The position numbers and the translations under genes were made by a program. Positions 35,038-43,268 of a stretch of 64,000 nucleotides of DNA are shown here, one piece after another. Origin of the DNA: Yoonia sp. R2331 (GTDB lineage: Bacteria; Pseudomonadota; Alphaproteobacteria; Rhodobacterales; Rhodobacteraceae). The DNA is taken from NCBI RefSeq assembly GCF_041103235.1, contig NZ_JBGCUN010000001.1, positions 930,001 to 994,000 on the forward strand. The letters run 5' to 3'. The stretch's first letter is position 1; every line of letters starts with the position of its first letter. Under the pieces are notes generated by a model. It did no database searches and was not told the origin of the DNA. It was given only the letters and a program-made list of their open reading frames with translations.

Positions 35038-36053
35038 GTGCTTTCCCTGATTTTCAGACTGTAGCCGATGTCATCGGTTACGATGTTGGTCTGGCTGTCT
35101 TGAAGGCGTCGAAAGACAATCTCGGCTGCACGCTCACCAATTGCCCGCCCCCTGATCTGCACTGTTGTCATTGGAACTGGCAGGAGCGCCGAGTGACTAA
35201 GATCGCCGAAACCGGCGATCGCCACATCCTCGGGCACCTTGACACCATTCGACAGACACCAAAGCATTGCGCCTTGTGCAGGCAACTCGGCGAGAAAGAA
35301 AACTGCATCGGGCGGGTTTTCTCTTTCCAGCAACTGACGGATGAGCACGCCCCCACTCTCGATGGTCGCGGGGTGTTCGAATCCAACGACCGTGTCAGGT
35401 GGCAGGGCCCGCCCCGACGCCCGGATCGTGTCGACAAAGCCGCGTGTTCGATCGGCAGCCTGGTCGTTGTTCGCGGAAGAGCCACCCGCGACCACGATAT
35501 TTTCGTACCCCTTTTCAATCAGAAATCGGGTCATAGCCGCTGCAGCCGCGTAGTTGTCAAACCCAACCGCGCTATCAATCACACTGTCCGAGATGTTCCA
35601 GGATTCCACGACCGGCCCGCGAAACCTTTCCAACAATTTTCGGGTCGCATCCGTGTGGGAAAACCCAGTCAATATGATCGCGTCAGCCTGACGCGCAATG
35701 AATGTTTTGACCGCGGCTTCTTCGGCGTCCTGCGACCAGTTGCTGACAGAGAGCAATACGCGAATTCCATGACTGTCGAGCGTCTCTGTTACGCCCTGAA
35801 CGAAATCGGAAAACAGCGAACTGGCCAGAATTGGCACAACCACGCCGATCATGTCTGACCTTTTTGACGTCAATGACCGTGCTGCGAGATTGGGAACGTA
35901 TCCAAGCTCAGCGATCGTTTCTTGAATGCGTTTTCGGGTTTCGGCATGGACAGTTTCTGGCTGCCGCAGCGACCGCGAAACGGTAATCAGCGACAGGCCA
36001 GCAGCCTTGGACACATCTTTTAGCGTGACGGGTTTTTTCGAATCGACATCCAA
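35034..36053 (-). CDS. LacI family transcriptional regulator
   Basis: 339 residues: an N-terminal LacI helix-turn-helix (TLKDVSKAAGLSLITVSRSL), the hinge region, then a periplasmic-binding-protein-like sensor domain (MIGVVVPILASSLFSDFVQG). It probably represses the neighbouring saccharide genes until a sugar binds. No ATG is available; the TTG at 36053 is used because AGGGAAAGG lies just upstream and the helix-turn-helix follows at the normal distance. An IS3-type terminal repeat lies only 29 bases upstream. Confidence 0.9.
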   Translation of the reverse strand: MDVDSKKPVTLKDVSKAAGLSLITVSRSLRQPETVHAETRKRIQETIAELGYVPNLAARSLTSKRSDMIGVVVPILASSLFSDFVQGVTETLDSHGIRVLLSVSNWSQDAEEAAVKTFIARQADAIILTGFSHTDATRKLLERFRGPVVESWNISDSVIDSAVGFDNYAAAAAMTRFLIEKGYENIVVAGGSSANNDQAADRTRGFVDTIRASGRALPPDTVVGFEHPATIESGGVLIRQLLERENPPDAVFFLAELPAQGAMLWCLSNGVKVPEDVAIAGFGDLSHSALLPVPMTTVQIRGRAIGERAAEIVFRRLQDSQTNIVTDDIGYSLKIREST

Positions 36054-36081
36054 GCAGATAGCCTTTCCCTCTGAAGTGATC

Positions 36082-36110
36082 TGGACCTGTCCCGTTTTAG
36101 TGTCGACCCA
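36082..36110. repeat. IS3-type terminal inverted repeat
   Basis: The sequence beginning TGGACCTGTCCCGTTTTAGT, directly behind the transposase remnant, resembles the conserved end of IS3-group elements, which carry GACAGGTCCA-type termini. No matching second end was found, so the element is truncated. It lies between the remnant and the LacI start codon. Confidence 0.55.
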
Positions 36111-36119
36111 TGCTCTCGT

Positions 36120-36353
36120 TTAGGCAACTTTTCTCTCGAAAGCGACAGGGCTTTTCCAACCCAATGCTGAGTGCCGCCGTCGCGGATTGCAAAAGCCGTT
36201 GATGTACTGGAGGATGGCCAACTCCGCTTCTCTTCGCGTCTGCCACGGGACTGTTGCGTCCATTGCAGATTTTGGTGAGGTTTCGGTTTTTGGGGTCGAG
36301 CATACGATAATACTCCCATTAGGTAACTCATTGTTTTCGAATAGGAGTCGCAC
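36120..36353 (-). pseudogene. IS3 family transposase C-terminal remnant
   Basis: The end of the frame reads TRREAELAILQYINGFCNPR and RRHSALGWKSPVAFERKVA, the hallmark C-terminus of IS3-group OrfB integrase-type transposases. The start of the frame (to about residue 40) does not fit, and the DDE catalytic core is missing. It ends at a normal TAA before the terminal repeat. Confidence 0.8.
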
Positions 36354-36374
36354 TTCAGGGTAGTGCGCGCCCTT

Positions 36375-37190
36375 GGCCCCGTTTGGGCCGCGTCATCGCA
36401 ACCTGGTCAGATTGAGGAGGCGCTTTTGATGTGCAAAGAGCATCTCGACCTTCTTGCGTTTGTCGCGGCTAACTTTGCACGCTTTCGTCTTCCGACAGGA
36501 TCGCGCAAAGTCTCGTGCGTCCTCATGCTCTTCCCGGCTGATTGATCGGCAGATCGCGTTGGGGCAGCACTTTTCTTTGGAGGGAAACCCTTGGCAGTCG
36601 GACTTTAGGGCTCGATACTTTCGTGTGCCAAGGATGTTCTTGCCGCGATTGGGATCGGAGTAGTTTCGTCGGAACTGCTTGAGCGCGAAGCCTTCTGGAC
36701 AAATGTATTGATCGTTGTCTTCATCCTATTCAAACTCAAACCGCGTCCATGCCCCGTCTTTGCTGATCGCGTGCCCAATTACCGGAATGAATGGGATGAT
36801 CCCGCGCTTCTTGACCGACCATCCTCAGTTATCGCTGGAGCCATATGCTGTGTCTGCGGCCAGCCAATCCGGCCTTGTACCGAAGCGGCTTTCTGTGCGA
36901 TCCAGCATTGTTTGCGAAGCACCTACTTCGGCCTGACGGATCGCCCGCGTTGCTTCAACATCCATGATGACTGAGCTCTTGGTGTCGATCAGATAGTTGG
37001 TGGCGTAGGCGAAGTATGGTCTGCTCACCTCGGCGCGCGTCCATTGGGCGGCTGGATCACACTTGGGGACAAACTTGGGCTGGTCAGGAGAGGCAGCGCC
37101 GAAGGCCGCATCATCCAGCGTTTCGAGATATTCCCTAGCCGCGCGGTTTTCTGCTGCCCGAGCTCGTCTTCATTCCAGTCCTTTGCCGCA
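36375..37190 (-). pseudogene. IS1182-type transposase remnant with stops and a frameshift
   Basis: The frame EYLETLDDAAFGAASPDQPK ... YFAYATNYLIDTKSSVIMDV ... KVEMLFAHQKRLLNLTRLR resembles IS1182-type DDE transposases. It is broken by in-frame stops at 36825-36827, 36726-36728 and 36393-36395, and by a one-base frameshift near 37135 that leads back to WNEDELGQQKTAR. The N-terminal part up to about 37330 is too degraded to read. No terminal repeats were identified. Confidence 0.75.
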
Positions 37191-37399
37191 CTGCAACACA
37201 GAGTTCTTCAACAGCGTCGGGCCGACCTCAACTGCGCAGGCCAGCGAAAAGGCCCGCATGCTGCATTGGCTCCGACGGCCGTCAGGAGCCCATACTGCCG
37301 GATGCTGCACCACGCACGAATGTCGACTTGTATAAAGATGCCGTGTTTGCGTAAGTTGGCTTACAAAGGCTACACATCACCGCCCAAAGCGCCGTTCAT

Positions 37400-38314
37400 T
37401 TAACAATTGATCCGGCTAAGAGTGCCCTTCTCGCTACTACGGACCTGAACCGCCTGCTCTTCAATTGCTTTCATGGCAGCGCTGACACGTCTGGGTAAGA
37501 ATTTACGGTCTGGAAATAGGAGATAGATATGCTGTTCGGATGCCCAGTATTCCTCTAAGACGGGGACAACCTCTCCGCCTTCGATGCTATCCCCGAAACC
37601 AGAAACCGTCATTTGGGCAAGACCGAGGCCAGCTTTGCATGCTTCAAGGATTGCGGGGCCGTAATTCGTGGCGATTGGACCTTTGGCAAAAACATCTGTT
37701 TCAGCGCCATTCACAGTGAATTTCCAAGAAGCCCCTGCTGCAAGTAAACAGTCGTGATTAACAAGATCATCTGGCGATTTTGGGGCGCCTCGTTGCCCGA
37801 GGTAGGCAGGACTAGCCGCGACAATCCGCGTCCGCTTTGCCAGGGTGCGACGCACCAAGCTACTGTCACGGCTCTCGCCTGCTCGAACTGCGAAGTCAAA
37901 ATTCTCGTCTAGCAAGTTGCTGCTGCGAGGGCTGAAATCAATCTCAAGATCAACATCAGGGTGATCTTTTGAGAACTGAACCATCGCCGGGATCACAACC
38001 TGATCGGCATAGCTGCCCGAAAGTGATGCAATACGCACCGATCCCCGCAAAGCCTGATCCTTGGCCAGCACAGTCTCGTGCGCATGTTCGACGGCGTCAT
38101 TGATCCTGCGGCAACTTATTAAGAATTCTTCGCCGATAGGCGTCAAATGAACCGAACGCGTACTGCGATGGAACAGGCGCACGGATAGTCGGTCTTCGAG
38201 CTGTGCGATCCTTCGGCTGACATGTGCGCCAGATACGCCCAGATTTTTTGCCGTTTTTGTAAACGACAACGTGCGCGACAAATCCAAAAACTCGGCAAGA
38301 CCATCTGTGTTCAT
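37400..38314 (-). CDS. LysR family transcriptional regulator
   Basis: 304 residues with an N-terminal winged helix (FTKTAKNLGVSGAHVSRRIA) and a substrate-binding effector domain. It diverges from the GST gene 95 bases away, the usual layout when a LysR protein controls its neighbour. The ATG at 38314 starts the helix-turn-helix domain at the right place; the longer frame to 38407 would cover the divergent promoter. Confidence 0.93.
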   Translation of the reverse strand: MNTDGLAEFLDLSRTLSFTKTAKNLGVSGAHVSRRIAQLEDRLSVRLFHRSTRSVHLTPIGEEFLISCRRINDAVEHAHETVLAKDQALRGSVRIASLSGSYADQVVIPAMVQFSKDHPDVDLEIDFSPRSSNLLDENFDFAVRAGESRDSSLVRRTLAKRTRIVAASPAYLGQRGAPKSPDDLVNHDCLLAAGASWKFTVNGAETDVFAKGPIATNYGPAILEACKAGLGLAQMTVSGFGDSIEGGEVVPVLEEYWASEQHIYLLFPDRKFLPRRVSAAMKAIEEQAVQVRSSEKGTLSRINC

Positions 38315-38332
38315 TGATACACCCAAGAAATA

Positions 38333-38351
38333 ATATCTACCAAGATGATAT
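38333..38351. promoter_or_regulatory. LysR-type operator candidate (ATC-N9-GAT)
   Basis: ATATC, nine bases, GATAT is a perfect interrupted palindrome containing the classic LysR core, 19 bases upstream of the LysR start and 57 bases upstream of the GST start. Confidence 0.6.
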
Positions 38352-38408
38352 CTAATAAAACCCCGGGGGATCAATAGATGTCCATCACCATTAAGAAAGG
38401 ATGTCAAT

Positions 38409-39026
38409 ATGATCGACTTTTACCACTTACCCTCAAGCTGTTCGACTGCAGTCAAAGCCGCCCTTGCGTTAACAGGAGAACCACATTCGATTGTGCCTGT
38501 AGATCTTTCCAACAAGACAGATGCATTTGTCGCCGCAAACCCCCTGGGCAAGGTGCCCGCGCTTGTCTTTGAAAATACGCCATTGTCTGAAGGCGGAGCA
38601 ATTAATCTTTGGCTGTCAGCGCGCAATCCGGATGCGGGCCTGATGCCTGCGCTTGACACGATAGAGGGCGCGAACGCCTTGAAGTGGTTGTTTTTCGTCT
38701 ATGCATCAATCCATCCCGTTTGGGTCCGCTTGTTCATGCCGGAACGGTTTGCCGATGAGAGCGCCAAACCACAAGTCATCTCAAAGGCGATGGACGAAGC
38801 AATGAAGCTTTACAGTTTAGTAGACGCACAGCTTGCCAAACACGACTTCGTTGCTGGTGATCAGCTTACTTTGGCCGACCTCTATTTGGCGGCTACTACC
38901 CATTGGGATGACGCAATTGAAAACGCAATAACTAAGACCTTTCCATCTCTCGCCGTTCATCGTGACCGCGTTGTTGCGTTGTCGAGAGTGCGACCGGTGT
39001 TTTCGGGCGAGTTTGGATATGATTGA
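38409..39026 (+). CDS. Glutathione S-transferase family protein
   Basis: A 205-residue cytosolic GST: a thioredoxin-like N-terminal domain (MIDFYHLPSSCSTAVKAALA, NPLGKVPALVFEN with the cis-Pro, then the Ser/Glu glutathione site SEGGAINLWL) and a helical C-terminal domain (GDQLTLADLYLAATTHW). A Ser-type or beta-like member that conjugates or reduces electrophiles; the substrate is unknown. AAAGGA precedes the ATG. The divergent LysR protein probably controls it. Confidence 0.92.
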   Translation: MIDFYHLPSSCSTAVKAALALTGEPHSIVPVDLSNKTDAFVAANPLGKVPALVFENTPLSEGGAINLWLSARNPDAGLMPALDTIEGANALKWLFFVYASIHPVWVRLFMPERFADESAKPQVISKAMDEAMKLYSLVDAQLAKHDFVAGDQLTLADLYLAATTHWDDAIENAITKTFPSLAVHRDRVVALSRVRPVFSGEFGYD

Positions 39027-39045
39027 CGGATAGTGCGTTGACAAC

Positions 39046-39081
39046 GCCGATCCCAGCCAGACAAATCTGTCTGGGATCGGC
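39046..39081 (+). terminator. Hairpin downstream of the GST gene
   Basis: GCCGATCCCAG / CTGGGATCGGC (11 bp) encloses a mismatch and a second short stem CAGA / TCTG. It lies 19 bases after the GST stop, between convergent genes. No T-tract is seen. Confidence 0.55.
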
Positions 39082-39155
39082 AACATCCGCTGCACTGCAG
39101 CGCTTGACTGGTCAGCGAAGGTCCGGGATGGGCCGTGATCGTCTGAACCTGTTTG

Positions 39156-40052
39156 CTAGGTCGCGCCTGCCTGCATGTCCGATTTGAGCGCGAGCAAACC
39201 CTCGGACAGATGATCAACAAAACGTCGCACTCGCACCGTTCGGCGTAGGTCCGTATGGAGAAGTACCCAAAGTGATGGGCCAAGCTTAGTCTTGGTTCCC
39301 GGGACTTGAACCAGATCGGGATGGATTTTCCCAAAGATCACAGGGAGGTCAGACATCCCGCAGTGCTGACGCAGCATCGCGATACGCATGGGGCCGTCAC
39401 CAATTGAATGGCGGATGCGCGCATGCGGAAACTGTGTTTTGGCGAGCCAGGCGGCCGGGTCGACGGCGCCCGGAAAGCCGATCCAGTCCAACCCGTCACC
39501 GAGTGGACCGGCCTGCGGGACGACGTTCGCGACATAGCGTTTGCTGGCAAAAACACCGTTAGCCATCGCATAAAGTTTGCGGGCCACAACGTCATCTGTG
39601 ACTTCCATCGCGGCACGAAGAGAAATGTCAGTCTCAGCGCGATTGATCGATTCAATCTCGGACGTAATGCGCATTTCAACTTGGATATCTGGGTATTTTG
39701 CGTGAAACGTCCCGATGATCGGCGCGACGATATCATAGGCGAGAGTGGGCGTTACAGAAAACCGGATTGTTCCAGTCTCAGTTTTGTCGTGCCCTTCAAT
39801 TTGGCGGCGTGCAGAGATAACGGTGCGTTCCGTCTCTTCCGCGATCGGGACAAGGCTTTCGCCGGCATCGGTGAGCGCAAACCCTTTGCGCGAGCGATTG
39901 AACAGGCGCACGCCGTAGCTTGCCTCAAGCGCTTGGATGTTGCGGTTCACGGTGCCGTAATTCGCATTTAGCAAAGCCGCTCCCGCACGTAGATTGCCCG
40001 CGCGGGCGACGGCCAAGAAGAATGGCAAGTATTCCCAGTCAGACGGTTTCAT
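39156..40052 (-). CDS. LysR family transcriptional regulator
   Basis: 298 residues with an N-terminal winged helix (NLRAGAALLNANYGTVNRNI) and a C-terminal effector domain. It diverges from the SRPBCC gene, with a LysR-type palindrome between them. Confidence 0.93.
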   Translation of the reverse strand: MKPSDWEYLPFFLAVARAGNLRAGAALLNANYGTVNRNIQALEASYGVRLFNRSRKGFALTDAGESLVPIAEETERTVISARRQIEGHDKTETGTIRFSVTPTLAYDIVAPIIGTFHAKYPDIQVEMRITSEIESINRAETDISLRAAMEVTDDVVARKLYAMANGVFASKRYVANVVPQAGPLGDGLDWIGFPGAVDPAAWLAKTQFPHARIRHSIGDGPMRIAMLRQHCGMSDLPVIFGKIHPDLVQVPGTKTKLGPSLWVLLHTDLRRTVRVRRFVDHLSEGLLALKSDMQAGAT

Positions 40053-40061
40053 ACTCCTATT

Positions 40062-40077
40062 GTTACTTCAGCGTAAC
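40062..40077. promoter_or_regulatory. LysR-type operator candidate (T-N11-A)
   Basis: GTTAC, six bases, GTAAC forms an interrupted palindrome 9 bases upstream of the LysR start and about 110 bases upstream of the SRPBCC start. The flanking ATTG and CAAT extend the symmetry with an offset. Confidence 0.5.
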
Positions 40078-40185
40078 GCAATGATCAACTTTGGCGCATT
40101 TAGGTTTCCCCACAAGAGCGTACTTCTAACTCATCAAATGACTGAATGGGCTCTTCAACGGGCCGACCGAAACTGGAGACTGAAA

Positions 40186-40713
40186 ATGACAAAGACCATT
40201 TTGGAAATTGACGCATCTGCCGAGGATACATGGGAAATTTTTGGCCGTGATTTTGTGAATGTACAAAATTGGATGGCAGCGATTGTGCGTGCTGAACCGA
40301 TCAGCAAGGGAACACTAGTGAGCGGAGCACCGGCAATTGGTCGCAACTCCTACCTGTTGTCAAAGCAAAATGGGATCTATCAGCATGAAGTGCTTGTGGA
40401 TTACGACGATGCCAAGAAGTATTTGGCCGTCGAAGTCACACTGATGAACACACCGTTTGTGAACCCGTTGATTGGATACAGCGTGAAAGCGTGGATTGAG
40501 CCAATCACAACAACGACCTGCCGGATTGTCTGGGATGGTGAACCGCGCCTGAAGCTGCTTGCAAAGCTTATCCCCGGTACAAAGGGAATGCTGAACCCCG
40601 GCTTTCTACGCGGTGTTGAAGAATTGAAGCACTATGTAGAAACAGGCGAATGGCATCCACGCAAGGTCAAGAACATGGAGGAAGAGCAAGCGTATTTGGC
40701 GAGGGCCACTTAG
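40186..40713 (+). CDS. SRPBCC family protein
   Basis: A 175-residue single-domain START/Bet v1-like protein (MTKTILEIDASAEDTWEIFG, then a beta-rich body and a long C-terminal helix with LRGVEELKHYVE). Such proteins bind hydrophobic ligands; no specific function can be assigned. The start at 40186 follows GGAGACTGAAA; an upstream extension would cover the divergent LysR promoter. Confidence 0.85.
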   Translation: MTKTILEIDASAEDTWEIFGRDFVNVQNWMAAIVRAEPISKGTLVSGAPAIGRNSYLLSKQNGIYQHEVLVDYDDAKKYLAVEVTLMNTPFVNPLIGYSVKAWIEPITTTTCRIVWDGEPRLKLLAKLIPGTKGMLNPGFLRGVEELKHYVETGEWHPRKVKNMEEEQAYLARAT

Positions 40714-40736
40714 GTTCAAAGCGAGGCAAATAAGAA

Positions 40737-40759
40737 AAGAGGCATCACAGGGTGCCTCT
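40737..40759 (+). terminator. Terminator-like hairpin after the SRPBCC gene
   Basis: AAGAGGCA / TGCCTCTT (8 bp, seven-base loop) lies 23 bases after the SRPBCC stop. The T-tract is short. Confidence 0.5.
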
Positions 40760-40953
40760 TAGATTGCAGAGGATGGCTGGCGCTGTTTGCTCAAGCGACC
40801 TTTGAGTCGGGAGTATTGTCTGATCGCTTTGCTCTGGGGCGTAGAAATTGGACTAGTTTCAAGTCGTGCAATGGCAGCTAAGGGCCGTTCAAAACCCTTT
40901 TTGTCAGCAAACCCTAAATGGTTTAATCCAAATTTGCCGATCGGCCACCATTC

Positions 40954-43242
40954 CTAGTGCAGCGTTCTTCTTCGAAAATAGTGAACCGCCAACAAGACGC
41001 TGGCCAACACACCCCCGACGAACATCACTAATGGTGCCTTCCAGAGAATGAGTACCGCCGCGAGAATCCGCAGTGACATTTCCCACCCGGAAAGTGCCGT
41101 ATGATCGTAACGGGCCAGAGCGGAGGCCAGCAAGTACAGCGCAACAGAAAGCCGGAACAGGAGCAGCGCGAGTGCCCCGAATTCAGTTTCGCCTGAATAT
41201 CCTTCCATGAACACGCGCCGTCCGGTTTCATCGGTTATCGTGACGGCCTCGGGGATCAGCAGCAATTCGGGGTACCAGGCAAAGACAAAGGGGATCGTAA
41301 ACATGACGATGCCCACCCGCACCGCCGAAAAAGCCGTGCGCATGGGCTCTGACCCTGTGATCGACGACGCGGCAAAGGCGGCGACCGCAACTGGCGGCGT
41401 AATGGCCGAGGCCACGGCGAAGTAGAAGACGAACATGTTGGCGGTGAAGAAGCTGACACCAAGCTCCGCCAGAAGCGGGCCAAGCAGAAGGGCGACGTTC
41501 ACATAAGCCGGAACGGTTGGCATCCCCATGCCCAGAAGGATTGCGCAGAACATGGCGCACACCAGGGCAAGCATCAGGTAAACGCCACCGGCTATCTGGA
41601 TCTCATACCCCAGAACGCGGATTGACGTGACCTGCTCCAGCCAAGTCGTAACAGCACGGGTCAGTTCACCCGTCAGGCCACTTTCGTTCAGGAAAGCCGC
41701 GATAATCGAAACCGCGAAAAGCAGCAGAAACAAGCGCGAAATGAGGATGCCACCCTCGCCAAGCGCCATTGCGATCTTGCGAGGGTGCGCGCGAGTTCCT
41801 GGGTCCAGAAGCAACAGGGGCAGCAGGATCGCCACGGCCCACCAACCGGCCGACACGGCGTCACCGGTGGCGTTGACGATTGTTTGGATGACAACCTCCG
41901 GAAGCACAAAGGCGATCCAGCTTTCGCCAATGGCATCCTTGTTTCCCAGAAGCAAAAACAGGATCACAAGAATGGGTAGAAAGATGATCCATAGGTTCCG
42001 CCAATCCTGCCGCTCCATGATCAAATCTTCAGGGATAGTGCGCATCGGCTCGACCTTTTCGCGTCTTGCCTGGAACATGACCGCCAGGAAGATCGAGAAG
42101 AAGAACGCAATGGCCGGGATGAAAGCCGCCGTGATGACCTTGGTGTAGGGCACCGAGGTCAGTGCGACCAGAACGAAGGCTGCAATGCCCATGACCGGTG
42201 GCATGATCTGCCCACCTGACGACGCGGCCGCCTCGACCCCGCCTGCGAACTGTGGCGAAAAGCCATTGCGACGCATCATCGGGATGGTGAGCCGACCGGT
42301 CGAGAGCACATTGGTGACCGGGCCACCGGTGATCGTGCCGAACATGGCCGATGAGACAATCGCGGCGTGTGCGGGGCCGCCGCGCAGGTTCCGCGTCAGG
42401 CGCACGGCGAGTTTGATCAGCGACGTGCCACCTGCCGACGACCCGAAAAGCGCCCCCAACACGACGTATGGGAACACCTGGTTTATGATGATGTCCATGA
42501 AACGGCCCATGAATCCATCGGGCGTGATGAAGACATTTGTGGCCTTCTGGATCGCCGCAGCCAGCGCATCGCCTCCATCCGCCCCCAGTTTGGTCAGAAA
42601 GAAGTTATGCTCGCTCAGGCCAAAGACCCAGATCAGGGCTGTCGCGATCGTGTAGAGCACGACGATGCTGGCGACGACAACCAGCGGCAGCCCCCAGACT
42701 CGCAGGTTGTAGAGAAAGAACAGAAGGATGATGGTGAACAGCAGCGGCAGAGCCCAGATGCCCAGGCGGGCCTGACAGGCCGGCACCTCGGCTTCGAGGG
42801 TCATGCCGGGGATCAGATTGGCGGATCGCCCCATCGCTTCTTCGATCAAGCGCGCTCGTTCGCCGGTGATCTGGTCTATCAGGCAGACCGAGTCGATCTC
42901 GATCCAGAAACCCACCGCGCCAGCCAATGCTGCCAAAATCAGTCCCACATCCAGGGCAAGACCCAGCCAGGCGCGCGCGGGACGTGTCGTGCGCCATTTG
43001 CGGTAAAGGCTCGCGTCGAGTGCGACGATCACCATCATCAGGACAAAGATCGGCGGAAAGAAGAATTCAGTGGGAAAGCCGGAAATGCGAAAGAACCGGA
43101 TGCCTGTGATCTCGCGCGCCCAATCCTGAAGTCCCGGGATTTCGGGCAAGGTGTTGAGCATACCGACACACACGAGAACAAACGCAAGGAACAGCGCAAT
43201 GCGCTGCCCCTTTGGCTTCATGGTCTGTGGTGCGTCGGTCAT
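40954..43242 (-). CDS. TRAP transporter fused permease (4TM/12TM)
   Basis: A 762-residue inner-membrane protein fusing the small DctQ-like and the large DctM-like subunits of TRAP transporters. The DctM part is shown by GGPVTNVLSTGRLTIPMMRR, AGGVEAAASSGGQIMPPVMG and GMGMPTVPAYVNVALL. Such fused permeases work with TAXI-type binding proteins, which is the adjacent gene. The start at 43242 follows GGTGGGAAA; a longer frame would overlap the binding-protein gene. Confidence 0.94.
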   Translation of the reverse strand: MTDAPQTMKPKGQRIALFLAFVLVCVGMLNTLPEIPGLQDWAREITGIRFFRISGFPTEFFFPPIFVLMMVIVALDASLYRKWRTTRPARAWLGLALDVGLILAALAGAVGFWIEIDSVCLIDQITGERARLIEEAMGRSANLIPGMTLEAEVPACQARLGIWALPLLFTIILLFFLYNLRVWGLPLVVVASIVVLYTIATALIWVFGLSEHNFFLTKLGADGGDALAAAIQKATNVFITPDGFMGRFMDIIINQVFPYVVLGALFGSSAGGTSLIKLAVRLTRNLRGGPAHAAIVSSAMFGTITGGPVTNVLSTGRLTIPMMRRNGFSPQFAGGVEAAASSGGQIMPPVMGIAAFVLVALTSVPYTKVITAAFIPAIAFFFSIFLAVMFQARREKVEPMRTIPEDLIMERQDWRNLWIIFLPILVILFLLLGNKDAIGESWIAFVLPEVVIQTIVNATGDAVSAGWWAVAILLPLLLLDPGTRAHPRKIAMALGEGGILISRLFLLLFAVSIIAAFLNESGLTGELTRAVTTWLEQVTSIRVLGYEIQIAGGVYLMLALVCAMFCAILLGMGMPTVPAYVNVALLLGPLLAELGVSFFTANMFVFYFAVASAITPPVAVAAFAASSITGSEPMRTAFSAVRVGIVMFTIPFVFAWYPELLLIPEAVTITDETGRRVFMEGYSGETEFGALALLLFRLSVALYLLASALARYDHTALSGWEMSLRILAAVLILWKAPLVMFVGGVLASVLLAVHYFRRRTLH

Positions 43243-43268
43243 TTTCCCACCGGCTGCGCTGCTGCCCC

